From Megachile rotundata (taxonomy: Eukaryota; Arthropoda; Insecta; Hymenoptera; Megachilidae), in the NCBI RefSeq assembly GCF_050947335.1, contig NW_027473317.1, forward strand, positions 3,844,001 through 3,908,000: a DNA stretch of 64,000 nucleotides, written 5' to 3'. A program made the translations under genes and the position numbers. This document shows positions 27,801 to 42,826 of this stretch, piece after piece. Position 1 is the first letter of the stretch; each line of letters opens with the position of its first letter. Under the pieces are notes generated by a model. The model worked only from the letters and a program-made list of their open reading frames with translations. It was not told the origin of the DNA and ran no database searches.

Positions 27801-29870
27801 GATTGTATGATTGTGATTGTATGATTGTGATTGTATGATTGTGATTGTATGATTGTGATTGTATGATTGTGATTGTATGATTGTGATTGTATGATAGTAA
27901 TTGTATGATTGTGATTGTATGATTGTCATTGTATGATTGTGATTGTATGACTGTGATTGTATGATTGTGATTGTATGATTGTGATTGTATGATTGTGATT
28001 GTATGATTGTGATTGTATGATTGTGATCGTATGATTGTGATTCTTTGATTGCGATTGTATGATTGTGATTGTATGATTGTGATTGTATGATTTTGATTGT
28101 ATGATTCTGATTGTGTGATTGTGATTGTATGATTGTGATTGTATGATTGTGATTGTATGATTGTGATTGTATGATTGTGATTGTATGATTGTGATTGTAT
28201 GATTGTGATTGTATGATAGTAATTGTATGATTGTGATTGTATGATTGTCATTGTATGATTGTGATTGTATGACTGTGATTGTATGATTGTGATTGTATGA
28301 TTGTGATTGTATGATTGTGATTGTATGATTGTGATTGTATGATTGTGATTGTATGATTGTGATTGTATGATTGTGATTGTATGATTGTGATCGTATGATT
28401 GTCATTCTTTGATTGCGATTGTATGATTGTGATTGTATGATTGTGATTGTATGATTGTGATTGTATGATTGTGACTGTATGATTGTTATTGTATGATTGT
28501 GATTGTATGATTGTGATTGTATGATTGTGATTGTATGATTGTGATTGTATGATTGCGATTGTATGATTGTGCTTGTATGATTGTGATTGTATGATTGTGA
28601 TCGTATGATTGTGGTCGTATGATTGTGATTGTATAATGGTGATTGTATGATTGCGATTGTATGATTGTGATTGTATGATTGTGATTGTATGATTGTGATT
28701 GTATGGTTGTGATCGTATGATTGCGATTCTTTGATTGCGATTGTATGATTGTGATTGTATGATTGTGATTGTATGATTGTGATTGTATGATTGTGATTGT
28801 ATGATCGTGATTGTATGATCGCGATTGTGAGATTATGATTGTATGATTGTGATTGTATGATTGTGATTGTACGATTGTGATTGTATGATTGTTATTGCAT
28901 GATTGTGACTGTATGATTGTGATCGTATGATTGTGATCGTATGATTGTGATCGTATAATTGCGATTGTATGATTGTGACTGTATGATTGTGATTGTATGA
29001 TTGTCATTGTATGATTGTGATTGTATGATTGTGATTGTATGATTGTGACTGTATGATTGTGATTGTTTGATTGTGATTGTATGATTGTGATTGTGTGACT
29101 GTGATTGTATGATTCTGATCGTATGATTGTGATTGTAAGATTGGGATTGTGTGATTGCGATTGTATGATTGTGACTGTATGATTGTGATTGTATGATTGT
29201 CATTGTATGATTGTGATTGTATGATTATGATTGTATGATTGTGATTCTTTGATTGTGATTGTATGATTATGATTGTATGATTGTGATTGTATGATTGTGA
29301 TTGTGTGATTGTGATTGTATGATTCTGATCGTATGATTGTGATTCTTTGATTGCGATTGTATGATTGCGATTGTATGATTCTGATTGTATGATTGTGATT
29401 GTATGATTGTGATTGTATGATTGTGATTGTATGATTGTGATTGTATGATTGTGATTGTATGATTGTGATTGTATGATTGTGATTGTATGATAGTAATTGT
29501 ATGATTGTGATTGTATGATTGTCATTGTATGATTGTGATTGTATGACTGTGATTGTATGATTGTGATTGTATGATTGTGATTGTATGATTGTGATTGTAT
29601 GATTGTGATTGTATGATTGTGATTGTATGATAGTGATCTTATGACTGTGATTCTTTGATTGCGATTGTATGATTGTGATTGTATGATTGTGATTGTATGA
29701 TTGTGATTATATGATTGTGATTGTATGAATGCGATTGTATGATTGTGACTGTATGATTGTGATTGTATGATTGTCATTGTATGATTGTGATTGTATGATT
29801 ATGATTGTATGATTGTGATTGTATGATTGTGATTGTGTGATTGTGATTGTATGATTCTGATCGTATGATT
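18881..29870 (+). repeat. Super-block, copy 2
   Basis: Partner of 6.5-17.1 kb. It lacks 11 monomers relative to copy 1 between about 6.6 and 6.87 kb (offset falls to 12,194), returns to 12,348 by 19.4 kb, and has about 39 more monomers near 26.9-27.5 kb. A private substitution example is caatgatcg at 25,159 against ctatgatcg at 12,811. It ends near 29.87 kb, where ctatgatt and gtacgatt appear instead of gtaagatt. Confidence 0.82.
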
Positions 29871-30954
29871 GTGATTCTATGATTGTGATTGTACGATTGT
29901 GATTATATGATTGTGATTGTATGAATGCGATTGTATGATTGTGACTGTATGATTGTGATTGTATGATTGTGATTGTATGATTGTGATTGTATGATTGTGA
30001 TCGTATGGTTGTGATTCTTTGATTGCGATTGTATGATTGTGATTGTATGATTCTGATTGTATGATTCTGATTGTATGATTGTGATTGTATGATTGTGATT
30101 GTATGATTGTGATTGTATGATTGTGATTGTATGATTGTGATTGTATGATTGTGATTGTATGATTGCGATTGTATGACTGGGATTGTATGATTGTGATTGT
30201 ATGATTGTGATCGTATGATTGTGATCGTATGATTGTGATCGTATGATTGTGATTGTATGATTGTGATTGTATGATTGTGATTGTATGATTGTGATTGTAT
30301 GATTGTGATTGTATGATTGTGATTGTATGATTGTGATTGTATGATTGTGATTGTATGATTGCGATTGTATGATTGTGATTGTATGATTGTGATTGTATGA
30401 TTGTGATCGTATGATTGTGGTCGTATGATTGTGATTGTATAATGATGATTGTATGATTGCGATTGTATGATTGTGATTGTATGATTGTGATTGTATGATT
30501 GTGATTGTATGGTTGTGATCGTATGATTGCGATTCTTTGATTGCGATTGTATGACTGTGATTGTATGATTGTGATTGTATGATTGTGATTGTATGATTGT
30601 GATTGTATGATCGTGATTGTATGATCGTGATTGTGAGATTGTGATTGTATGATTGTGATTGTATGATTGTGATTGTACGATTGTGATTGTATGATTGTTA
30701 TTGCATGATTGTGACTGTATGATTGTGATCGTATGATTGTGATCGTATAATTGCGATTGTATGATTGTGACTGTATGATTGTGATTGTATAATTGTCATT
30801 GTATGATTGTGATTGTATGATTGTGATTGTATGATTGTGACTGTATGATTGTGATTGTTTGATTGTGATTGTATGATTGTGATTGTGTGATTGTGATTGT
30901 ATGATTCTGATCGTATGATTGTGATTGTAAGATTGTGATTGTGTGATTGCGATT

Positions 30955-31865
30955 GTATGATTGTGACTGTATGATTGTGATTGTATGATTGTCATTGTAT
31001 GATTGTCATTGTATGATTATGATTGTATGATTGTGATTCTTTGATTGTGATTGTATGATTATGATTGTATGATTGTGATTGTATGATTGTGATGGTGTGA
31101 TTGTGATTGTATGATTCTGATCGTATGATTGTGATTCTTTGATTGCGATTGTATGATTGTGATTGTATGATTGTGATTGTATGATTGTGATTGTATGACT
31201 GTGATTGTATGATTGGCATCGTATGATTGTGATTGTGTGATTGCGATTGTATGATTGTGACTGTATGATTGTGATTGTATGATTGTCATTGTATGATTGT
31301 GATTGTATGATTATGATTGTATGATTGTCATTGTATGATTGTGATTGTGTGATTGTGATTGTATGATTGTGATTGTATGATTGTGATTGTATGATTGTGA
31401 TTGTACGATTGTGATTGCATGATTGTGATTGCATGATTGTGATTGTATGATTGTGATTGTATGATTGTGATTGTATGATTGTTTCTGTATGATTGTGATT
31501 GTATGATTGCGATTGTATGATTCTGATTGTATGATTGTGATTGTGTGATTGTGATTGTGTGATTGTGATAGTATAATTGTGATTGTATGATTGTGATTGT
31601 ATGATTGTGATTGTATGATTGCGATTGTATGATTCTGATTGTATGATTGTGATTGTATGATCGTGATTGTATGATCGTGATTGTGAGATAGTGATTGTAT
31701 GATTGTGGTTGTATGATTGTGATTGTATGATTGTGATTGTATGATTGTGATTGTATGATTGTGTTTGCATGATTGTGATTGTATGATCGTGATTGTATGA
31801 TCGTGATTGTATGATCGTGATTGTATAATTGTGATTGTATGATTGTGATTGTATGATTGTGATTG
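30955..31865 (+). repeat. Module duplicated at about 33,811-34,735 (offset 2,856, then 2,870)
   Basis: The match starts at the gact monomers (30,955 and 33,811) and includes gtcatt twice, gattatg, gatggtgtg, the ggcatc landmark and gtttct at 31473/34329. The second copy has one more gatcg monomer before gtgagatag, which changes the offset by 14. Agreement is lost at a gatggcg monomer near 31,865. Confidence 0.76.
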
Positions 31866-33054
31866 TATGATGGCGATTGTATGATTGCGATTGTATGATT
31901 GCGACTGTATGATTGTGATTGTATGATTGTCATTGTATGATTGTGATTGTATGATTATGATTGTATGATTGTGCTTGTATGATTGTGATTGTGTGATTGT
32001 GATTGTATGATTGTGATTGTATGATTGTGATTGTAAGATTGTGATTGTGTGATTGTGATTGTATGATTCTGATAGTATGATTGTGATTGTAAGATTGTGA
32101 TTGTGTGATTGCGATTGTATGATTGTGACTGTATGATTGTGATTGTATGATTGTCATTGTATGATTGTGATTGTATGATTATGATTGTATGATTGTGATT
32201 CTTTGATTGTGATTGTATGATTATGATTGTATGATTGTGATTGTATGATTGTGTTTGTGTGATTGTGATTGTATGATTCTGATCGTATGATTGTGATTCT
32301 TTGATTGCGATTGTATGATTGTGATTGTATGATTGTTATTGTATGATTGTGATTGTATGATTGTGATTGTATGATTGGCATCGTATGATTGTGATTGTGT
32401 GATTGCGATTGTATGATTGTGACTGTATGATTGTGATTGTATGATTGTCATTGTATGATTGTGATTGTATGATTATGATTGTATGATTGTGATTGTACGA
32501 TTGTGATTGCATGATTGTGATTGCATGATTGTGATTGTATGATTGTGATTGTATGATTGTTTCTGTATGATTGTGATTGTATGATTGCGATTGTATGATT
32601 CTGATTGTATGATTGTGATTGTGTGATTGTGATTGTGTGATTGTGATAGTATAATTGTGATTGTATGATTGTGATTGTATGATTGTGATTGTATGATTGC
32701 GATTGTATGATTCTGATTGTATGATTGTGATTGTATGATCGTGATTGTATGATCGTGATTGTATGATCGTGATTGTGAGATAGTGATTGTATGATTGTGG
32801 TTGTATGATTGTGATTGTATGATTGTGATTGTATGATTGTGATTGTATGATTGTGTTTGCATGATTGTGATTGTATGATCGTGATTGTGAGATTGTGATT
32901 GTATGATTGTGATTGTATGATTGTGATTGTATGATTGTGATTGTATGATTGTGATTGTATGATTGTGATTGTATGATTGCGATTGTATGATTGTCATTGT
33001 ATGATAGTAATTGTATGATTGTGATTGTATGATTGTCATTGTATGATTGCGATT

Positions 33055-35634
33055 GTATGATTGTGATTGTATGATTTTGATTGTATGATCGTGATTGTAT
33101 GATCGTGATTGTGAGATCGTGATTGTATGATTGTGATTGTATGATTGTGATTGTATGATTGTGATTGTATGATTGTGATTGTATGATAGTGATTGTATGA
33201 TTGTGATTGTATGATTGTCATTGTATGATTGTGATTGTATGATTGTGATTGTATGATTGTGATCGTATGATTGTGATCGTATGATTGTGATCGTATGATT
33301 GTGATCGTATGATTGTGATCGTATGATTGTGATTGTATGATTGTGATTGTGTGATTGTGATTGTGAGATTGTGATTGTATGATTTTGATTGTATGATCGT
33401 GATTCTATGATCGTGATTGTGAGATTTTGATTGTGTGATTGTGATTATATGATTGTGATTGTATGATTGTGATTGTATGATTGTGATTGTATGATTGTGA
33501 TTGTATGATTGTGATTGTATGATTGTGATTGTATGATTGTGATTGTATGATAGTAATTGTATGATTGTGATTGTATGATTGTCATTGTATGATTGTGATT
33601 GTATGACTGTGATTGTATGACTGTGATTGTATGATTGTGATTGTATGATTGTGATTGTATGATTGTGATTGTATGATTGTGATCGTATGATTGTGATTCT
33701 TTGATTGCGATTGTATGATTGTGATTGTATGATTGTGATTGTATGATTTTGATTGTGTGATTGTGATTGTATGATTGTGATTGTATGATTGTGATTGTAT
33801 GATTGTGATTGTATGATTGTGACTGTATGATTGTGATTGTATGATTGTCATTGTATGATTGTCATTGTATGATTATGATTGTATGATTGTGATTCTTTGA
33901 TTGTGATTGTATGATTATGATTGTATGATTGTGATTGTATGATTGTGATGGTGTGATTGTGATTGTATGATTCTGATCGTATGATTGTGATTCTTTGATT
34001 GCGATTGTATGATTGTGATTGTATGATTGTGATTGTATGATTGTGATTGTATGACTGTGATTGTATGATTGGCATCGTATGATTGTGATTGTGTGATTGC
34101 GATTGTATGACTGTGACTGTATGATTGTGATTGTATGATTGTCGTTGTATGATTGTGATTGTATGATTATGATTGTATGATTGTCATTGTATGATTGTGA
34201 TTGTGTGATTGTGATTGTATGATTGTGATTGTATGATTGTGATTGTATGATTGTGATTGTACGATTGTGATTGCATGATTGTGATTGCATGATTGTGATT
34301 GTATGATTGTGATTGTATGATTGTGATTGTATGATTGTTTCTGTATGATTGTGATTGTATGATTGCGATTGTATGATTCTGATTGTATGATTGTGATTGT
34401 GTGATTGTGATTGTGTGATTGTGATAGTATAATTGTGATTGTATGATTGTGATTGTATGATTGTGATTGTATGATTGCGATTGTATGATTCTGATTGTAT
34501 GATTGTGATTGTATGATCGTGATTGTATGATCGTGATTGTATGATCGTGATTGTGAGATAGTGATTGTATGATTGTGGTTGTATGATTGTGATTGTATGA
34601 TTGTGATTGTATGATTGTGATTGTATGATTGTGTTTGCATGATTGTGATTGTATGATCGTGATTGTATGATCGTGATTGTATGATCGTGATTGTATAATT
34701 GTGATTGTATGATTGTGATTGTATGATTGTGATTGTATGATTGCGATTGTATGATTCTGATTGTATGATTGTGATTGTATGATTGTGATTGTATGATCGT
34801 GATTATATGATCGTGATTGTATGATCGTGATTGTGAGATTGTGATTGTATGATTGTGGTTGTATGATTGTGATTGTATGATTGTGATTGTATGATTGTGA
34901 TTGTATGATTGTGTTTGCATGATTGTGATTGTATGATTGTGATTGCGTGATTGTGATTGTATGATTGTGATTGTATGATTGTGATTGTATGATTGTGATT
35001 GTATGATTGTGATTATATGATTGTGATTGTATGAATGCGATTGTATGATTGTGACTGTATGATTGTGATTGTATGATTGTCATTGTATGATTGTGATTGT
35101 ATGATTAGGATTGTATGATTGTGATTGTATGATTGTGATTGTGTGATTGTGATTGTATGATTCTGATCGTATGATTGTGATTGTAAGATTGTGATTGTGT
35201 GATTGCGATTGTATGATTGCGACTGTATGATTGTGATTGTATGATTGTCATTGTATGATTGTGATTGTATGATTATGATTGTATGATTGTGCTTGTATGA
35301 TTGTGATTGTGTGATTGTGATTGTATGATTGTGATTGTATGATTGTGATTGTAAGATTGTGATTGTGTGATTGTGATTGTATGATTCTGATAGTATGATT
35401 GTGATTGTAAGATTGTGATTGTGTGATTGCGATTGTATGATTGTGACTGTATGATTGTGATTGTATGATTGTCATTGTATGATTGTGATTGTATGATTAT
35501 GATTGTATGATTGTGATTCTTTGATTGTGATTGTATGATTATGATTGTATGATTGTGATTGTATGATTGTGTTTGTGTGATTGTGATTGTATGATTCTGA
35601 TCGTATGATTGTGATTCTTTGATTGCGATTGTAT
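33055..35634 (+). repeat. Block duplicated at 36,863-39,442 (offset 3,808)
   Basis: Landmarks at a fixed 272-monomer distance: gattttg 33073/36881, gatagtga 33185/36993, gattctatg 33401/37209, gatagtaa 33549/37357, gattctttg 35613/39421. Inside, the offset shifts temporarily (gtttct 34329/38151 is 3,822) because whole monomers were gained and lost. One visible difference is five gatc-ending monomers here (33,251-33,320) against four in the partner. Confidence 0.8.
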
Positions 35635-35812
35635 GATTGTGATTGTATGATTGTTATTGTATGATTGTGATTGTATGATTGTGATTGTATGATTGGCATC
35701 GTATGATTGTGATTGTGTGATTGCGATTGTATGATTGTGACTGTATGATTGTGATTGTATGATTGTCATTGTATGATTGTGATTGTATGATTATGATTGT
35801 ATGATTGTCATT

Positions 35813-37856
35813 GTATGTTTGTGATTGTGTGATTGTGATTGTATGATTGTGATTGTATGATTGTGATTGTATGATTATGATCGTATGATTGTGATTGTAT
35901 GATTGTGATTGTATGATTGTGATTGTACGATTGTGATTGCATGATTGTGATTGCATGATTGTGATTGTATGATTGTGATTGTATGATTGTGATTGTATGA
36001 TTGTTTCTGTATGATTGTGATTGTATGATTGCGATTGTATGATTCTGATTGTATGATTGTGATTGTGTGATTGTGATTGTGTGATTGTGATAGTATAATT
36101 GTGATTGTATGATTGTGATTGTATGATTGTGATTGTATGATTGCGATTGTATGATTCTGATTGTATGATTGTGATTGTATGATCGTGATTGTATGATCGT
36201 GATTGTATGATCGTGATTGTGAGATAGTGATTGTATGATTGTGGTTGTATGATTGTGGTTGTATGATTGTGATTGTATGATTGTGATGGTATGATTGTGA
36301 GTGTATGATTGTGTTTGCATGATTGTGATTGTATGATCGTGATTGTGAGATTGTGATTGTATGATTGTGATTCTATGATTGTGATTGTATGATTGTGATT
36401 GTATGATTGTGATTGTATGATTGCGATTGTATGATTGTCATTGTATGATAGTAATTGTATGATTGTGATTGTATGATTGTCATTGTATGATTGCGATTGT
36501 ATGATTGTGATTGTATGATTGTGATTGTATGATTGTGATCGTATGATTGTGATCGTATGATTGTGATTGTGTAATTGTGATTGTATGATTGTGATTGTAT
36601 GATTGTGATTGTATGATTGCGATTGTATGATTCTGATTGTATGATTGTGATTGTATGATTGTGATTGTATGATCGTGATTGTATGATCGTGATTGTGAGA
36701 TTGTGATTGTATGATTGTGGTTGTATGATTGTGATTGTATGATTGTGATTGTATGATTGTGATTGTATGATTGTGATCGTATGATTGCGATTCTTTGATT
36801 GCGATTGTATGATTGTGATTGTATGATTGTGATAGTATGATTGTGATTGTATGATTGTGATTGTATGATTGTGATTGTATGATTTTGATTGTATGATCGT
36901 GATTGTATGATCGTGATTGTGAGATCGTGATTGTATGATTGTGATTGTATGATTGTGATTGTATGATTGTGATTGTATGATTGTGATTGTATGATAGTGA
37001 TTGTATGATTGTGATTGTATGATTGTCATTGTATGATTGTGATTGTATGATTGTGATTGTATGATTGTGATCGTATGATTGTGATCGTATGATTGTGATC
37101 GTATGATTGTGATCGTATGATTGTGATTGTATGATTGTGATTGTATGATTGTGATTGTGTGATTGTGATTGTGAGATTGTGATTGTATGATTTTGATTGT
37201 ATGATCGTGATTCTATGATCGTGATTGTGAGATTTTGATTGTGTGATTGTGATTGTATGATTGTGATTGTATGATTGTGATTGTATGATTGTGATTGTAT
37301 GATTGTGATTGTATGATTGTGATTGTATGATTGTGATTGTATGATTGTGATTGTATGATAGTAATTGTATGATTGTGATTGTATGATTGTCATTGTATGA
37401 TTGTGATTGTATGACTGTGATTGTATGATTGTGATTGTATGATTGTGATTGTATGATTGTGATTGTATGATTGTGATTGTATGATTGTGATCGTATGATT
37501 GTGATTCTTTGATTGCGATTGTATGATTGTGATTGTATGATTGTGATTGTATGATTTTGATTGTGTGATTGTGATTGTATGATTGTGATTGTATGATTGT
37601 GATTGTATGATTGTGATTGTATGATTGTGACTGTATGATTGTGATTGTATGATTGTCATTGTATGATTGTCATTGTATGATTATGATTGTATGATTGTGA
37701 TTCTTTGATTGTGATTGTATGATTATGATTGTATGATTGTGATTGTATGATTGTGATGGTGTGATTGTGATTGTATGATTCTGATCGTATGATTGTGATT
37801 CTTTGATTGCGATTGTATGATTGTGATTGTATGATTGTGATTGTATGATTGTGATT
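35813..37856 (+). repeat. Block duplicated at 40,433-42,476 (offset 4,620)
   Basis: The block spans 146 monomers. It starts at the gtatgttt monomers (35813 and 40433). The partner gains one plain monomer before gtttct (35995/40629, offset 4,634), and the offset returns to 4,620 after this copy's doubled ggtt monomer near 36,240. Agreement ends where the partner carries gattatg at 42,477. Confidence 0.8.
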
Positions 37857-40168
37857 GTATGATTGTGATTGTATGACTGTGATTGTATGATTGGCATCGT
37901 ATGATTGTGATTGTGTGATTGCGATTGTATGATTGTGACTGTATGATTGTGATTGTATGATTGTCATTGTATGATTGTGATTGTATGATTATGATTGTAT
38001 GATTGTCATTGTATGATTGTGATTGTGTGATTGTGATTGTATGATTGTGATTGTATGATTGTGATTGTATGATTGTGATTGTACGATTGTGATTGCATGA
38101 TTGTGATTGCATGATTGTGATTGTATGATTGTGATTGTATGATTGTGATTGTATGATTGTTTCTGTATGATTGTGATTGTATGATTGCGATTGTATGATT
38201 CTGATTGTATGATTGTGATTGTGTGATTGTGATTGTGTGATTGTGATTGTGTGATTGTGATAGTATAATTGTGATTGTATGATTGTGATTGTATGATTGT
38301 GATTGTATGATTGCGATTGTATGATTCTGATTGTATGATTGTGATTGTATGATCGTGATTGTGAGATAGTGATTGTATGATTGTGGTTGTATGATTGTGA
38401 TTGTATGATTGTGATTGTATGATTGTGATTGTATGATTGTGTTTGCATGATTGTGATTGTATGATCGTGATTGTATGATCGTGATTGTATGATCGTGATT
38501 GTATAATTGTGATTGTATGATTGTGATTGTATGATTGTGATTGTATGATTGCGATTGTATGATTCTGATTGTATGATTGTGATTGTATGATTGTGATTGT
38601 ATGATCGTGATTATATGATCGTGATTGTATGATCGTGATTGTGAGATTGTGATTGTATGATTGTGGTTGTATGATTGTGATTGTATGATTGTGATTGTAT
38701 GATTGTGATTGTATGATTGTGTTTGCATGATTGTGATTGTATGATTGTGATTGCGTGATTGTGATTGTATGATTGTGATTGTATGATTGTGATTGTATGA
38801 TTGTGATTGTATGATTGTGATTATATGATTGTGATTGTATGAATGCGATTGTATGATTGTGACTGTATGATTGTGATTGTATGATTGTCATTGTATGATT
38901 GTGATTGTATGATTATGATTGTATGATTGTGATTGTATGATTGTGATTGTGTGATTGTGATTGTATGATTCTGATCGTATGATTGTGATTGTAAGATTGT
39001 GATTGTGTGATTGCGATTGTATGATTGCGACTGTATGATTGTGATTGTATGATTGTCATTGTATGATTGTGATTGTATGATTATGATTGTATGATTGTGC
39101 TTGTATGATTGTGATTGTGTGATTGTGATTGTATGATTGTGATTGTATGATTGTGATTGTAAGATTGTGATTGTGTGATTGTGATTGTATGATTCTGATA
39201 GTATGATTGTGATTGTAAGATTGTGATTGTGTGATTGCGATTGTATGATTGTGACTGTATGATTGTGATTGTATGATTGTCATTGTATGATTGTGATTGT
39301 ATGATTATGATTGTATGATTGTGATTCTTTGATTGTGATTGTATGATTATGATTGTATGATTGTGATTGTATGATTGTGTTTGTGTGATTGTGATTGTAT
39401 GATTCTGATCGTATGATTGTGATTCTTTGATTGTGATTGTATGATTGCGATTGTATGATTCTGATTGTATGATTGTGATTGTATGATCGTGATTGTATGA
39501 TCGTGATTGTATGATCGTGATTGTGAGATAGTGATTGTATGATTGTGGTTGTATGATTGTGATTGTATGATTGTGATTGTATGATTGTGATTGTATGATT
39601 GTGATTGTATGATTGTGTTTGCATGATTGTGATTGTATGATCGTGATTGTGAGATTGTGATTGTATGATTGTGATTGTATGATTGTGATTGTATGATTGT
39701 GATTGTATGATTGTGATTGTATGATTGCGATTGTATGATTGTCATTGTATGATAGTCATTGTATGATTGTGATTGTATGATTGCCATTGTATGATTGCGA
39801 TTGTATGATTGTGATTGTATGATTGTGATTGTATGATTGTGATCGTATGATTGTGATCGTATGATTGTGATTGTGTAATTGTGATTGTATGATTGTGATT
39901 GTATGATTGTGATTGTATGATTGCGATTGTTTGATTCTGATTGTATGATTGTGATTGTATGATTGTGATTGTATGATCGTGATTGTATGATCGTGATTGT
40001 GAGATTGTGATTGTATGATTGTGGTTGTATGATTGTGATTGCATGATTGTGATTGTATGATTGTGATCGTATGATTGCGATTCTTTGATTGCGATTGTAT
40101 GATTGTGATTGTATGATTGTGATAGTATGATTGTGATTGTATGATTGTGATTGTATGATTGTGATTGT
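36835..40168 (+). repeat. Block duplicated at 42,827-46,146 (offset about 5,992)
   Basis: About 3.3 kb is collinear at 428 monomers: gattatatg 38823/44815 at 5,992, gtttct 38151/44171 at 6,020, gatagt 40121/46099 at 5,978. Differences are whole monomers, such as three gtgtgatt in a row near 38,220 against two in the partner. The partner has gtatgaatgtcatt near 44,873 where this copy has gtatgattgtcatt. Confidence 0.78.
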
Positions 40169-40432
40169 ATGATTGTGATCGTATGATTGTGATTCTTTGA
40201 TTGCGATTGTATGATTGTGATTGTATGATTGTGATTGTATGATTTTGATTGTGTGATTGTGATTGTATGATTGTGATTGTATGATTGTGATTGTATGATT
40301 GTGATTGTATGATTGTGACTGTATGATTGTGATTGTATGATTGTCATTGTATGATTGTCATTGTATGATTATGATTGTATGATTGTGATTCTTTGATTGT
40401 GATTGTATGATTAGGATTGTATGATTGTGATT

Positions 40433-42476
40433 GTATGTTTGTGATTGTGTGATTGTGATTGTATGATTGTGATTGTATGATTGTGATTGTATGATTGTGA
40501 TTGTATGATTATGATCGTATGATTGTGATTGTATGATTGTGATTGTATGATTGTGATTGTACGATTGTGATTGCATGATTGTGATTGCATGATTGTGATT
40601 GTATGATTGTGATTGTATGATTGTGATTGTATGATTGTTTCTGTATGATTGTGATTGTATGATTGCGATTGTATGATTCTGATTGTATGATTGTGATTGT
40701 GTGATTGTGATTGTGTGATTGTGATAGTATAATTGTGATTGTATGATTGTGATTGTATGATTGTGATTGTATGATTGCGATTGTATGATTCGGATTGTAT
40801 GATTGTGATTGTATGATCGTGATTGTATGATCGTGATTGTATGATCGTGATTGTGAGATAGTGATTGTATGATTGTGGTTGTATGATTGTGATTGTATGA
40901 TTGTGATTGTAAGATTGTGATTGTATGATTGTGTTTGCATGATTGTGATTGTATGATCGTGATTGTGAGATTGTGATTGTATGATTGTGATTCTATGATT
41001 GTGATTGTATGATTGTGATTGTATGATTGTGATTGTATGATTGCGATTGTATGATTGTCATTGTATGATAGTAATTGTATGATTGTGATTGTATGATTGT
41101 CATTGTATGATTGCGATTGTATGATTGTGATTGTATGATTGTGATTGTATGATTGTGATCGTATGATTGTGATCGTATGATTGTGATTGTGTAATTGTGA
41201 TTGTATGATTGTGATTGTATGATTGTGATTGTATGATTGTGATTGTATGATTGCGATTGTATGATTCTGATTGTATGATTGTGATTGTATGATTGTGATT
41301 GTATGATCGTGATTGTATGATCGTGATTGTGAGATTGTGATTGTATGATTGTGGTTGTATGATTGTGATTGTATGATTGTGATTGTATGATTGTGATCGT
41401 ATGATTGCGATTCTTTGATTGCGATTGTATGATTGTGATTGTATGATTGTGATAGTATGATTGTGATTGTATGATTGTGATTGTATGATTGTGATTGTAT
41501 GATTTTGATTGTATGATCGTGATTGTATGATCGTGATTGTGAGATCGTGATTGTATGATTGTGATTGTATGATTGTGATTGTATGATTGTGATTGTATGA
41601 TTGTGATTGTATGATAGTGATTGTATGATTGTGATTGTATGATTGTCATTGTATGATTGTGATTGTATGATTGTGATTGTATGATTGTGATCGTATGATT
41701 GTGATCGTATGATTGTGATCGTATGATTGTGATCGTATGATTGTGATTGTATGATTGTGATTGTATGATTGTGATTGTGTGATTGTGATTGTGAGATTGT
41801 GATTGTATGATTTTGATTGTATGATCGTGATTCTATGATCGTGATTGTGAGATTTTGATTGTGTGATTGTGATTGTATGATTGTGATTGTATGATTGTGA
41901 TTGTATGATTGTGATTGTATGATTGTGATTGTATGATTGTGATTGTATGATTGTGATTGTATGATTGTGATTGTATGATAGTAATTGTATGATTGTGATT
42001 GTATGATTGTCATTGTATGATTGTGATTGTATGACTGTGATTGTATGATTGTGATTGTATGATTGTGATTGTATGATTGTGATTGTATGATTGTGATTGT
42101 ATGATTGTGATCGTATGATTGTGATTCTTTGATTGCGATTGTATGATTGTGATTGTATGATTGTGATTGTATGATTTTGATTGTGTGATTGTGATTGTAT
42201 GATTGTGATTGTATGATTGTGATTGTATGATTGTGATTGTATGATTGTGACTGTATGATTGTGATTGTATGATTGTCATTGTATGATTGTCATTGTATGA
42301 TTATGATTGTATGATTGTGATTCTTTGATTGTGATTGTATGATTATGATTGTATGATTGTGATTGTATGATTGTGATGGTGTGATTGTGATTGTATGATT
42401 CTGATCGTATGATTGTGATTCTTTGATTGCGATTGTATGATTGTGATTGTATGATTGTGATTGTATGATTGTGATT
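40433..42476 (+). repeat. Second copy of the 35.8-37.9 kb block
   Basis: Partner of 35,813-37,856, with a private gattcgg monomer near 40,790 (gattctg in the partner) and a gtaagatt near 40,910. Its right-hand 73 monomers (41,455-42,476) recur again at 42,827-43,848, 98 monomers further on. Confidence 0.78.
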
Positions 42477-42826
42477 GTATGATTATGATTGTATGATTGT
42501 GATTCTTTGATTGTGATTGTATGATTATGATTGTATGATTGTGATTGTATGATTGTGTTTGTGTGATTGTGATTGTATGATTCTGATCGTATGATTGTGA
42601 TTCTTTGATTGTGATTGTTTGATTGCGATTGTATGATTCTGATTGTATGATTGTGATTGTATGATCGTGATTGTATGATCGTGATTGTATGATCGTGATT
42701 GTGAGATAGTGATTGTATGATTGTGGTTGTATGATTGTGATTGTATGATTGTGATTGTATGATTGTGATTGTATGATTGTGTTTGCATGATTGTGATTGT
42801 ATGATCGTGATTGTGAGATTGTGATA

